64,000 nucleotides of DNA from Fomes fomentarius. Taxonomy: Eukaryota; Basidiomycota; Agaricomycetes; Polyporales; Polyporaceae. Below the pieces are notes generated by a model that was not told where the DNA came from, did not search any database, and saw nothing but the letters and a program-made list of their open reading frames with translations. A program made the translations under genes and the position numbers. Shown piece by piece: positions 11,051 through 21,855 of this stretch. The number at the start of each line of letters is the position of its first letter. Positions within the stretch are counted from its first letter, which is position 1. The stretch lies in assembly GCA_022606135.1 (NCBI GenBank), contig JABYQN010000011.1, positions 1,922,001 to 1,986,000 of the forward strand. Direction: 5' to 3'.

Positions 11051-12031
11051 ATGACGCATAGCCAAAGCCACGACCCCCTCCGTGAACGCGATAGGCGTCA
11101 CTCTCGTCACAGTTACACTCGAGTCGAGGTCATCTACTATCGACTCAAACGTTACGAGCCGCCACCACCCAGATCACCTCTCATTCCCCTACCTCCTGAC
11201 CCATACAACTGGGTATGTGTCCCTCCCATGTACCAGTCACAGTCTTCTGGCAGGAAGACTCTCGCGAAGGAACCCCGCCACAGTCACCACTACAGCGACC
11301 CTCCTCCTGATTCACGGCGCCACAAGCAGAGACGCCGGCATGTGCACTTCGATGACCATCCGAAAGTCCATCTATACACCCCGCCTAGCTCTCACCAGTC
11401 TGAATCGACGCACCAGCCTTCTCCTAGCACGCCCCATGCACCTCCGCCTAAACCATTCACGCCATCCGCGTCACCATCATCCTACGTCCCTTCTAGTAGA
11501 TCAACCACCGGCCTACATCCGATCCTCCTCTCCTTCCCAGCACGTCTCTGGGACCTCCGACGGCGTGCATCTCCAATATACGACCCGCACTTTGAACCGC
11601 GCTTCTCCGAACCGATTTTCCCCACCACCTCTCCCTCCTCGTTCTCCACGCAGCCCAAATCCCTCCGCCTTTCTTTCCTGCCCTGCACACGGACGGAGCT
11701 CTCTTGGCTTTGCACCGTCACTGTCCAGCCGTCCCGCACACATCTCGTTGTCGAGGACGTTCTGCGCGCCATCAGCACGGAACTGTTCCGGCGGAGCGCG
11801 TGCTGGGACCTGTATACGGACCACCCGTGTTTCTCGAAAGCTATTGCAGCACAGCAGTATCGCGTGCGGGAGGGGTGGACGAGTGTCCCGTGGTATGAGG
11901 ATGGGGTCCGGAATGTGGACTTGTATCATATAGACGAGAAGAGAGATTGCGCGCTATGGTTCAGAGGCCTGAAGGAGGAAAGGCTACGAGATGGTGAAGT
12001 CGTCTATCGAGTAATGTTCAGCTACTCGTGA
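11051..12031 (+). CDS. DUF6699-type domain protein (array member 1)
   Basis: Intronless, 326 aa, function unknown. I chose the ATG at 11051, just after a pyrimidine-rich leader, over the upstream in-frame ATGs. The first half is low complexity (Ser, Pro, His, Arg: PPPDSRRHKQRRRHVHFDDH) and probably disordered. From about residue 155 it carries the fold I assign to DUF6699: a Pro/Leu entry (TGLHPILLSFPARLWDLRR), a central strand, then VVEDVLRAISTELFRR, equivalent to the family's V-x-DVL-x-x-x-x-x-x-L helix, and a C-terminal strand pair (NVDLYHIDEKRDCALWFRGL). DUF6699 is a domain of unknown function known mainly from mushroom-forming fungi. Assignment here is weaker than for the member at 41.9 kb because the WD-x-R and terminal motifs are divergent. 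A GTGAGT...TAG pair downstream (about 12043-12105) could be an intron in the 3' UTR. Confidence 0.75.
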   Translation: MTHSQSHDPLRERDRRHSRHSYTRVEVIYYRLKRYEPPPPRSPLIPLPPDPYNWVCVPPMYQSQSSGRKTLAKEPRHSHHYSDPPPDSRRHKQRRRHVHFDDHPKVHLYTPPSSHQSESTHQPSPSTPHAPPPKPFTPSASPSSYVPSSRSTTGLHPILLSFPARLWDLRRRASPIYDPHFEPRFSEPIFPTTSPSSFSTQPKSLRLSFLPCTRTELSWLCTVTVQPSRTHLVVEDVLRAISTELFRRSACWDLYTDHPCFSKAIAAQQYRVREGWTSVPWYEDGVRNVDLYHIDEKRDCALWFRGLKEERLRDGEVVYRVMFSYS

Positions 12032-12925
12032 TACAAGGTCTTGTGAGTATACGCGTTCTATATTGTCTATCTCGATGTTTCTAACTGCCATGTTTCTTTC
12101 GTAGGCCGAGGGCGATTCACTATAGCCAGGGAGCTCCGCGACCGGGGTGGTTGTATATCATCTCGATGGTAGCCTGTCAAGGAATCCCGCCCGACGGCGT
12201 GTCGAACCTATCCTGGATAATCTCTTGGTAAGGCATACCCGGATGTCGTTCTGGTGGAACAATAGGACGCTTGGTGCAGTACGCTGTGAAATGACGACCG
12301 TAGTGTGCAGCCAAGAAATATCTCTGTGTCCACGCGGACGAAAGCGATACAACTCGCCGAGCAGCCACCTCATCATGTACGAAACTCATGGAGCTCACGA
12401 TAATGATCACGACCTCTTCACGTTCCAAAACTCTCCCCTAATACAATTAAGTGTGATGCAAGTTCGATCAGAGGACAAAGAAAGCTGCAACGTGCTTCCA
12501 GCGCGACGCGGCCAGTGCCGATGAAATGCCCCCTGCCCGGGCAGGGACGCGCATACCGGACCGCACTTCCTGACCATCTGCGCTGCAAAGCTCCGACTTT
12601 GAATTTCTCCGCTCGGAGAGAAGTCTGTCTGCGATTGACCTAGCACTCCCAAGCTGTGCATTCAAACCACCATACGTTCTTCACGTTGCCATGATTCACG
12701 CCTTCGATGGGTATGGTTTGTGAACCTTGCTAACATGTCGGAAGCTCCGACGCCGACTTACCTCTTTGGGCGATAACGGCAGGAGTGGCGTCCTAGTGGG
12801 AACGACACTCCTGCTTTCTTTGTTTTCTCCCACATGCCAAACTGCCCTTTCCGGATCCAATACCGACCACACAGAGCCGATATGGAAAGTCCCCTTCGAT
12901 CCAGGCGGCGGCTGACGCCCGCGGG
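12032..12925. other. Intergenic and 3' UTR, no supported gene
   Basis: Spacer between two DUF6699-type genes on the same strand. It holds the probable 3' UTR intron of the upstream gene and the promoter region of the downstream one. No coding signal. Confidence 0.5.
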
Positions 12926-12932
12926 TATATAA
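12926..12932 (+). promoter_or_regulatory. TATA box of DUF6699 gene 2
   Basis: TATATAA in the context GGGTATATAAGACC, 55 bases upstream of the ATG at 12987. The spacing suits transcription starting about 30 bases downstream and a very short leader. Confidence 0.6.
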
Positions 12933-12986
12933 GACCAGCGCCCGGCACACTCACCGCAGAACGCGTCTTGACTATACGCCCCCACC

Positions 12987-13880
12987 ATGGAGGAGTTGTA
13001 CTACCCCATTTTCCTCAGCTTTCTCCAACCATCCAACAAGCCTCGATCGGAGTACGAGCGGTCGCTGCGTAGGCTGACGGGTCCCCGGCGGGGACCGTCC
13101 ATCCCTCATCCTAGCATGTGGGCACTGCGTATGACCCCCGACCAGGTGATGCCCCCGACACCTCGCCCCAAGCCTACATCCCTTCCAGAGCCCGAAGAAG
13201 ACGAGCGATTCGAGTTGTATCCCGACTGGTGCGCCGGCACGCCCTCAAATTCGCTTATGACTCCGGCTCCCGCGGCTACGCTGCTCGACGTGCCACCCCC
13301 GCGGCCGTCTTGCATCATCGCGACTATCGACCCACTCGTCGCTGCTCCCGAAGACCCGTCATCTATGCCAACGCTGACGTGGAACCTGCTCGACAACCCG
13401 TTGTCGGCTCTGCTCAAGCCAGAGAACGACATGATTGCACTCGGCGAGCTTCGACGCACCGCAGTGCATTCCGAGGTGACCGGAGCGCCTCTTCACGCCT
13501 TTGTCCTCGTTTTCCCTCTGCTTCCCATGGAGATTCATATCACGCACCTGCCTACGTCTCCCTCACACAGCGCCCCAGAGCCCGTAACGGTCTGGGACGT
13601 GCTCGAAGGACTGTATCGCGGACTGCGTGTGGGGATCACGGACGAGGAGCTTGAGCCACTCAGCGAGTCTGAGATGGGCACACTCCTCAGCACGTCCGAG
13701 ACGCGATATATACGCGTGCCTGGGGACGCGTATGCGCTGCATGGCTTGCGGCGGGTCGATTTCTTGGCGAAACGTCTACGATTCATGGGCATCCGTCCGG
13801 CCCTGGGGCACGAGGTGCCTCAAGGCAGGTGTCTTGGCGAGGTCTTCGTGGTCGAGATCGCGACTCCCAGCGATCAGTAG
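12987..13880 (+). CDS. DUF6699-type domain protein (array member 2)
   Basis: Intronless, 297 aa. The start is the first ATG after a TATA box 55 bases upstream. The N-terminal half is Pro-rich and probably disordered. The domain spans about residues 125-290: LTWNLLDNP (position of the family WD-x-R-x-P-P motif), VFPLLPMEIHI, VWDVLEGLYRGLRVGI, and GLRRVDFLAKRLRFMGIRPA, matching the canonical family order of strand, DVL-x-x-[IL]Y-x-x-L helix, G-[VL]-RRVDFL and a final strand. It is clearly closest to the gene at 61.1 kb on the opposite strand, sharing VFPLLPME or MFPLLPME, DVLEGLYRGLR and GIRPAL. No catalytic residues are apparent, and function and partners are unknown. Most likely intracellular, since no signal peptide is seen. 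Confidence 0.85.
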   Translation: MEELYYPIFLSFLQPSNKPRSEYERSLRRLTGPRRGPSIPHPSMWALRMTPDQVMPPTPRPKPTSLPEPEEDERFELYPDWCAGTPSNSLMTPAPAATLLDVPPPRPSCIIATIDPLVAAPEDPSSMPTLTWNLLDNPLSALLKPENDMIALGELRRTAVHSEVTGAPLHAFVLVFPLLPMEIHITHLPTSPSHSAPEPVTVWDVLEGLYRGLRVGITDEELEPLSESEMGTLLSTSETRYIRVPGDAYALHGLRRVDFLAKRLRFMGIRPALGHEVPQGRCLGEVFVVEIATPSDQ

Positions 13881-16800
13881 ATCCGCGAGTACGAGCTTTA
13901 ATGGCGCGCGTTGTATGATTTGGTATCGATGCTTGCCACTCTTATATCCTGGACTTGTACTATCATTGCATTGCTTTCGAGTTATACTGTACTATATCCT
14001 CTGGAGGTGTACTCTCATCTAAACGAACGTTGTAGTTCCGAAGATCGTTGTAATACCTTGACGGCTATCTTGTGAATGTCAACAGTACTAGTGTTTTATA
14101 CATTAGTACATTTAGGTCTGAGCGCGCCGCGTCATCGGGAAACACTTATCCGGTCCGGTTTGACCGTATTGTGCATCATCAACACGCCTGACCTCTTTCT
14201 TCACCATGAGTCCATGACCTCATACCTGGGTTTCTGGCACAAATCTTCCATTCCTTGTCCCTCAGTTGCGCAAACCTACCTGTCGCCGAAAGTACATCAG
14301 CACTCCTGGCCAGCATTGATCCGAGGCGGGGTTACCAGCTACGACCCCAACTGTGGCCTGCTGCTTTCTGCCGCAACCCGGGACTCAGGGCCCTAATCGT
14401 ATCTCATCACCAAGATGGGAGGCGCACCTTTACGAAAGGCCATCAATGATGGAGAATATAGCTTGAGGTATGCCATTGCACGGCTCGTCTAGTCACGCAA
14501 ATTCGCAGATCAGGGAATGCTAGTAAGTCAGCACCACCTCTGTAGCTCATACCCGCCTGCCTACGCTCTTTGAGTCAAATGATGACCCATGCTACCTGTT
14601 GTTGTGGCGGCGAGTGTGTTTCTCCCGTTGGAGAGTCTGCGCGCTTCCACTCATCATGAACCATGCGGATCAAGGTGCACACACACAGTATGTAGCTGCG
14701 CGACCCTTTCAACCACTAACCCGTATGCGGGAGGTATGCTCTTATCATTAGTTACGACGCGCGCGGCCACGGGCAACGGCGGAGTCGATATGCGACTTTG
14801 AAGCTTGTTCTCGAATGCATCCCCACTCGGCGTCCCTGATTCATCTCCGTTATATCTTATGCTCGAACTTCTTGCTCACAGGATGACCTCGGGTTGCTGG
14901 CACGGCGCAGTATATCAGCGCGATCTCCCCGTCCGACTGGTCCGCTGACGCGCACTTTCGTGGGCGCGAAGGAGATGTTGAACTTTAGGTTAGTTGTGTG
15001 CTCCGGACGGATGTATGGCATCACCGCTCGAGTAGTGGGCGTATATACGTCCCTCCGAATACCAGATATCGAGATTGACTGCCCACTGACCTCGCTGACT
15101 TCTACTATCTCGCCTCACGACTATAGCACGTACCGCGCTCATCCTAGGGTGATGGCTGTGCGCGCTCGATAGAAAAGGTACAAATATCGTCTCGTCATAC
15201 GTCATACGTGAGTTGGGCAGCTGGATTCCTGGTACGCTAAATCATCTGATTATACAGCGCCTCGATGAAGAGAGCTTATATGAAGTGCTGCAGGCCGCCT
15301 AACATCATGTTTCAATTCGTGGGCTATTAGTAGCCCCCTCGTCGTCGGTCCGCATTCATGACCTCCCCTGCTCTACCAGAAAAACAGGACTCTCGTCAAT
15401 GTCTCAGAAGCACGATCGGCTCAATGACTGATGCAATCGTCTGGGAGGAGGCGACGCAATCGAGAGCCCAGTCAACGCACCCCGTTCACCTTCTACCCGC
15501 TAGATACGACGACCGGCCTTTTGTAGCTGCCCAAAGTCTGCGATTAATGGGCTACTCCACTGGACTGTAGCCGCGCAATAGTCGACAGCGGCGACGACGC
15601 CACTTTGCAGCCGCCTCCCATATTCGATTCCACCACCGTGCCTTGGCGCGACGCTCAGCAGCACTGTGAGTAGGGCGGGTCCTCTAAATGTACGATTTTG
15701 GCTGACTCGAAAGAAGTAAAAAAACAGCCCCATGCACTCCGTTCTGCGCCGTCTCCAAATCTAGGGGACGTATCTTCTCCGACTGCTCGAGTTGCTTGCG
15801 TTGGATGTCGTACTCGTACTCGTATAAGTGGTATCCCGAGACATGTCTCTCAGGAGCTACGATTCGTTTTGGCATGAAAGACGCACCGCTCTTGATCTTG
15901 AACACGACTTCAAGATCACTGCGGAAGTGGCAACTTCCTTTACCCCCACGCACAATTCCCGCAGCGTCGCGATCCTCTCCGAGTCCCGATGATTGGGAGT
16001 TTATTCTTGGCCTGGACGTACCGACTTCTTGTGCCCCATCATTCGATAGTTCATCGTTTCCTGGGGCTGTCGTCTTTGGGAAACATCCTCACCGCTCCTC
16101 CTTGGTGTTTTCGTTTCCTCGTACGACCCTTCCGGCGCTGGATGATCGCTGCGCATGCTCCGCGCTTATCCTGTCCAAGTATCTCAGTTCCGGCACCGGC
16201 CATATGCTATCCTGGCTCCGACGCATGTTATTCCTTTCTGAAGCCTCCGATATCCTTGCAACGGGATAGTATGTACATCGTAGTCGGATATATTTGTCCG
16301 CCCTGGATCTTGTGCCCCCGCGTGACAGTACTGGAGCACGGTCAACTGCTTGCGCTCGACCAAGCCCAGTCTGAGCAGATGGCGATCTGCATGCAACAAT
16401 GTCGTACCATACGTACTATGTACGTACTAGCGGCCCTTCACAGACCTTCCCCATCGGAGCAATATCCGAATATAGAAGGCGCTGCGGCTCCTTTGTTCCC
16501 GACGCTTTTAAGCGCCCCAGACTCTGTCCACCACCATCGCTCACCATCGCCCACATCTTTCAAGCAACCGGTACAACTACTTGAAAGCAAGCCCAGAAGG
16601 TGATAGGGGAATATTGGGGTCCTTGTTTTCACTTCAAATATCGCGCTATTCCGCCCATGTGGGTGACTGTGGGCGGGCGCCAGCGGCGTGGTTTCCCTGA
16701 TTGGTCGAGGCGATGCGCCGGTCTCTGCCGTTCCTGGAAGAACAGCCGCGATTGGAGATCGATGCCGCTGAATGATGACACGCTCCTCGCAGCAAGTATA

Positions 16801-18390
16801 AGACCACCAGTCACCGCTTGAGCGATGGTTTCCCCTCTCACCGAGCCACTTATTCTTCCGTTTTCTTTCCCCCCTCAGCGATACATACTCTCCTCGTCCT
16901 CGGGCCACTACTAATGGATGCCTGCCACCGTTCTTTAACGGATCACCGCAGAACTTCGCTCTCTGCGATGAAAAACGTTGTCGACGGTCCAGGGGCAAAT
17001 TTCTCCCGTCAAAAACGCATAGACGTTACCCCCTTGGCCTCCTTGTGTCCCTCCAGCCCTTTCATAACTCTCAAGTCCGCACGACGCTTTGTTGTTGAGG
17101 GGGTTCGTCGTACGGTGTACGCACCGTATAAGGCAAGTGACAGTGCATGCTTCCTTGACGCTCACCTCTAGTGCTCTCAGGACCCTCTGGATACCCTGGT
17201 CGCCCTCTCACTCGCTGTCGTTCTTGAACGCGCTTAACTTCACGCTGACATCCCAAATATTTCCGCTTTCGTTGTTTTCCTGCTGCTCTGCTGCGACAAC
17301 CTCTCAGTCACTTCTCCGGGCTCATCGGCAATCTCACTGTCCTGCCCCGCTCTGTCGTCTTCTCGCGCTGGAGACATGCGGTGGCTGCTTATTGGTCGGG
17401 TGAGTTCCGTGCTTCAGCTTCTGGTTTTCTTGGGCGGCCTTGGGCGGCGGCCGATGACATCCTCGTCGTGACACATCGGCGCCGGAGAAGTTCTTGGGGA
17501 ACTCCCCACGATTGGAAGATTGGTCCCTACGAGCTGGTATGGTTTTTTGCCATGTTTTGTCAGAATTCATGTAACATGTGTCGTGATCTTCGCGCACGCC
17601 CGAGGTGTCTATTGTCTTCGGCGGTGATGGAAGGCGGTTAACGTGGCAATGGCCTGGATGACCTTCCGTCCATATCAACCTTCCCTCCGCGCCGCGCAGA
17701 CTTCGCCTCTGGATACCCACCCATCCCCTCTCACTCTTGCTCTCCCCTGCGATCCTACCCTCTCCCACTTGCTTCTGATACTACAGTTGACCACTTTTGA
17801 CCCTTCTGGCGCTATGGACCTGTTCGTTGGCGGGAATGCTGCGTCCGCTCTCCCTTAGCGCCCGGACTTTCGGCCTATGGCTGTACCTCTTGTGCCGGCC
17901 GCCCATGGTCCCTCGCTACCAGGACTTCCGCCGATAATCTAGGGCTAAATCAAGTTAACCTATTACATTCACTGGACGGCTACCAGCGGACTTTTTGCTC
18001 TGCCTTTCGGAGTCTTCCCGTTGCCTTTCGGACTCGACATCTTTTGCGCTCCGCCTGGCGTATTTGTCCCACATCGTTCCCATAGCCATTCCATAGCGTT
18101 TACGCGCGCCGGACTGTGCACGTACGCCCTGGCGATCAGGTTAAATTCACGGAGTGCTATGCCTCGTGCTGGGTTGTTTGCTGAAAATGGGATTGTTTGC
18201 GAGTAAGTAGTATTTCTGTGACTGCTTAGCTCAGTCACACTCTGGGTATTTCAGCGTCGCTTTTCGCTTGCAGCCTTTCTCCTCAGGTTCTACACCTACC
18301 ACCACGACTATCAGTCGTCAAACATCGCATCCAGCGAAACACAGCGACCTCCACCCACCTTTCCGCATCCATACGACTTTCTGAAGTGCT
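13881..18390. other. Long intergenic region, no supported gene
   Basis: No domain recognised on either strand. A plus ORF at 15796-16269 (157 aa) is the longest isolated frame but has no recognisable motif or flanking splice pattern. A TATA-like GTATAAGACCACC near 16797 resembles the promoter of the gene at 12987 and might mark a lost gene copy, but no domain remains after it. Confidence 0.45.
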
Positions 18391-19227
18391 ATGAACTACA
18401 ACATGCACCAGAATCGCGTTCGTATCGCGAACGTAGTCGCTGTGCGAGGCGACCCCGTTGGCGACCTAGCCAATGCGCCTCCTCCCACTCTTTTACAACC
18501 TGTTGACACGAATGGGCTCCGGTAGGCATCTTATACCTTCGATTTCTGTGCTTGCGGGCTAATCGTCTCAAAATTGACAGCCCAACACCAGTTGGCGGGG
18601 GTTACGCCACATACGGTCCTCCTCCGTGTCGGGGTCCACGTATCATACCATTGCCTGATGTTGGTCCGGCCCCGTGAGTAGGACTCTGACGGATCCTACG
18701 AGGGCCTCACTTACCCTGGATTCGACAGTACGCTTAACATCCCGGCCAACGACGACTTCCAAGGGGTCCTGCACCGCCCGTGGTTCTCCTGGAACCTCCG
18801 CTGGTCATTCGCCCAGCCTGTGCTCTACGACCACTACCGGAACGACCTCTCCAGGGAACTTGCGTTCCCCGGTGTCCCAAACAGAGCAATCCAGCTCTGG
18901 ATCGTACCCTCTCAAGATACCGCAGACTCGTACCAGTTGAGCCCCAACCCGACTGTCGGGCGAGTTCTCGCCGCAATTCTGTCGCTCCTCACGAGACCGC
19001 TTGACGAAAGAGTCCTGTATCATGGACACCCTCTCATGGCGGACGCATTCGCGTCGTTTGACGTTCGTCGGCGGCGGCGTGTTGGGGAACGGGTTTTTCT
19101 GAACGTCGACCTGTGTCAACCTGCCTGCGCAGACTTGTACTTCCACGGTCTGACGAGGCTGCAGGATGGGGAGGGTGGGAAGGTCCGTTACGGGATCGTG
19201 TTCGGCTCTCGCCCTCCGGCGCAGTGA
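18391..19227 (+). CDS. DUF6699-type domain protein (array member 3)
   Basis: Three exons: join(18391..18521,18581..18673,18729..19227), 240 aa; both junctions are phase 2 and close perfectly. Introns are 59 and 55 bases with CTAAT- and CTTAC-like branch sequence. The ATG at 18391 opens the only frame that joins on. A short Pro-rich N-terminus (about 80 residues) precedes the domain: VLHRPWFSWNLRWSFAQP (the family W-D-x-R region), AIQLWIVPS, PTVGRVLAAILSLL (DVL-helix equivalent) and a C-terminal strand set (VFLNVDLCQPACADLYFHGL, RYGIVFG). It is divergent but has the same order of elements as its neighbours and shares with array member 1 the -NVDL- and -LYFHGL-/-LWFRGL- end. Function unknown. 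Confidence 0.78.
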
Positions 19228-20249
19228 TAGTGAGTTTGTCTATTCTGTCGTCGGCGGGCAACCGCTGACGATGTTTTCTGTAGCATATCAACGCTGCCCA
19301 CGGCAGTTCCCTGCACTGTATCGTTATTCACTGTACTATACACCACGCACATCCATTTCTCATTTCTCATTCTCATTTATCGGTCGATACCCACCGCATT
19401 AGCTAGAGGATACCGCTACTATACGTACATCGACCTAAACACACTGCTTTAAACCCCCCGCTTGTCGTCTGCGTGCATCTAGCTCGACGTCAGTGATCGA
19501 AAGCGTCATCTAAATGACCTCATGAGGCACACCAAACACGATCGAAAGTCTAAAACGCAAAATCTTCATTGACCCAGCGGCGTGTCAACTGAGTGTGAAC
19601 GACTCCGCGACGGGCGCCTATCGCGAGTATCGCCCGTCGTTGACGACGACGTTGCCCTCGACCTCTGACCACCATCTCCTACCTCCCATCGACTCCTTGT
19701 ACTCGTTGTACTCGCCTTAATGTGCTGTCTATGACGATGCTGCAGAACTCAATGTCAAGCTTGAAATCAACCCGTAACCTTGCCTTGGTAACGCATCCCC
19801 TTCCGCACGCCGTTGGCCACGTCATATCCGTCTTACCGACAACGCACCACGCAGAAGACCTCATCTCACCTTCTGTAGCCTACTACGAGCGACACAGGAC
19901 CTCGGATACCGTCAGGCATGAGCTAGTCAGCGGACAGACACAGATCATTAGGCACCCAGGTACGCCGCCTCGTCCCGCATTTCCTTCTTCGCCGACCTTA
20001 CCAACCTACCGCATATAGCCACCCATGGGCCACATATGGGTCCATATGTTACCCCTAGGGTGCGCAGATCTGGAACTGAGGCGATCTCCATACCCCGATG
20101 CCATGCGTTGTCCCCGCTGCCCTTATTCGTGCCTCTCGTGCCTTCTTCCCCGCCTAAATCTCCCTTTCGGCCGCGTATCGCCATCCTCTACACCCGGTGA
20201 GCGTTGTTGGACACCGGCGCCGGCCTCTCCCGCTGCGTGTATGCAGCAG
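19228..20249. other. Intergenic, no supported gene
   Basis: Spacer between the intact DUF6699-type gene and the decayed copies. Its right part (from about 19720) may be the degraded N-terminal portion of the first relic, since several Pro-rich open frames lie there, but no certain frame can be followed. Confidence 0.4.
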
Positions 20250-20711
20250 TCGAGTCACACAAGGTGCAGATCGCGTCGTTTGTCCGGTCGGGCGCCACCA
20301 AGGACACCCTGGCATGGAGATCCATTCCTTCTTCACGGTCGCTCCGTGTGGCCCCAAAGATAATCTGGGACCCATAAGGACCCCTTGCCCTTGCCGCATC
20401 TTTGGAAAATCCGGATCTGGGATCGGTGTTTATATCCCTGGAACTCGATCCGACCGTGGCCCCGATCTTGATCGCACTTTGCTCCCTACCAGCCGTCTCC
20501 GGGCCCGCTGTGCCTTCCCGACTGTGGCGTCAACTCCCCCCAAGGTCCTACGCAGGTTGTGGACGCGTGTGTGGCGGGAGAAAGGGGTGGAAAGGGCTTT
20601 ATATGTGGGTCTGGGGTCGTGCCGCGGGGTGGAGTCGACACGTGTTGGGGTGCTGCAGGACGCAGCGCTGCTCCAGGGTGCGTAACTGCGTTCTATGAAC
20701 GTGCGAAGAGG
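20250..20711 (+). pseudogene. Decayed DUF6699-type gene, relic 1
   Basis: One frame reads RSLRVAPKIIWDP, then a TAA stop at 20375-20377, then GPLALAASLENPDLGSVFIS and LELDPT. This order (W-D entry, small-residue linker, strand) matches the DUF6699 layout of the intact neighbours. Past about 20500 the coding-like frame changes to PKVLRRLWTRVWREKG, where the family DVL-x-x-[IL]Y-x-x-L helix belongs. So at least one stop and one frameshift break it. It ends in TTCTATGAACGTGCGAA (about 20691-20708), which recurs in relics 2 and 3. It is the best preserved of the three. Confidence 0.55.
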
Positions 20712-20829
20712 TAAACTGAATTTTGTCTGCCGGATATCCACTAGTTGACCTGCTTGAATCGTCCCCACGGACATTGGAGACACGTTCATACCTTATGGTG
20801 CGGAGCGGGATCCCTGTGCATACTTGTAC

Positions 20830-21220
20830 AGCCTACTCTACATATCCTCTACTTGCGCGACATGTGCATCCTGCTGCCGTCCCTCTCACTCGAGAAGTGG
20901 AGGCGACAGTTAGAGCGCGGATCCGTTGTTATCGATATCCGGTTGACGCCATGACGATCATGACGATCGTGACTCGCTCGTCAATAATACATCCTTCCGA
21001 CTCCACCGCGCTCGGGCATGCATTGCTTCCCGGACCGCGGCGTCACCTCTACCGAGCTTGCGGATGCGCGGAGTCGAGGGATGGGGTCGATCGTGATAGA
21101 TGCGAGTTTGAGATCGGTCCCGCAGGTGGGGTGGGCCCTGTGCACGTGGTACGAACTTGCAGGACGTAGCTGTTAGGTGCGTTCTATGCGGTCTATGCGT
21201 TCTATGAACGTGCGAATAGG
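20830..21220 (+). pseudogene. Decayed DUF6699-type gene, relic 2
   Basis: Related to relic 1 by sequence. RGSVVIDIRLTP corresponds to LGSVFISLELDPT of relic 1 and is followed at once by a stop. The block around 21000-21080 (CGCTCGGGCATGCATTGC) is shared with relic 3, and the end carries the common TTCTATGAACGTGCGAA. No frame spans it. Confidence 0.45.
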
Positions 21221-21589
21221 GATCAGGTGCTCATCGAACGATTTTGGTGGTGTTTGCTGCAGTATTCTTTTCTCTGCGCGCGCGGAGTGTGAAGTGTGGT
21301 GAATGTAGAAGGCACGTCCTCCCACAGAGCCACAACTTTCTTCCTATCGCACTTCGTTCATCCGGATTGGCGTTGGAGGTCGCGGACAGCCCGTGCATAT
21401 GTACGTGCGCCTCGACTTGGACCACAGGCGGAACGGACAGCACCGTAGACTGCGAGCATCAGTCAGCATCATCGTTCGATTCCTTCAACTCCTCGAGGCC
21501 GTGGAGCAAGCTTCTACGGTCATGAGCCTACATCCCTTTCCCGTACCGTGACTTGGGCTTCCCATACGTAGAGGCAACAACTGCAATGC

Positions 21590-21855
21590 AGATCTATCGT
21601 GATCGGCATCGCATGCCTATCGCGACCCGCAGCCTGCTGATAGCACCTTGATCGCACTCGACCCCGCTCGGGCGTGCATTGCCTCGGCTCGTCCAAGTGC
21701 TACGCAGCTTATGGATGCATGTGTATGATGGGAGGATGAGATGATTCTCGCGGACCGGTGTGAAGTCTGGACACGTGGTGCATGGCCGCAATTCACCTAC
21801 TTTCACGTTGTGGTACTTTGTGGTGCGTGAATGACATTATATGAACGTGCGAACT
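21590..21855 (+). pseudogene. Decayed DUF6699-type gene, relic 3
   Basis: Shares with relic 1 the stretch TTGATCGCACT near 21650 and, near 21690-21735, CTACGCAG-TT-TGGA-GC-TGTGT, differing largely by C-to-T and G-to-A changes that create stops. It ends with ATATGAACGTGCGAA like the other two. No open frame remains. Confidence 0.42.

Noticed and set aside
11082..11933. 283-codon frame over DUF6699 gene 1
   Set aside because: A shadow frame; the 326-aa frame has the domain and the pyrimidine-rich leader before its ATG.
15796..16603. Two overlapping plus-strand frames of 157 and 204 codons
   Set aside because: No recognisable domain, conflicting frames and no introns or promoter that would choose between them.
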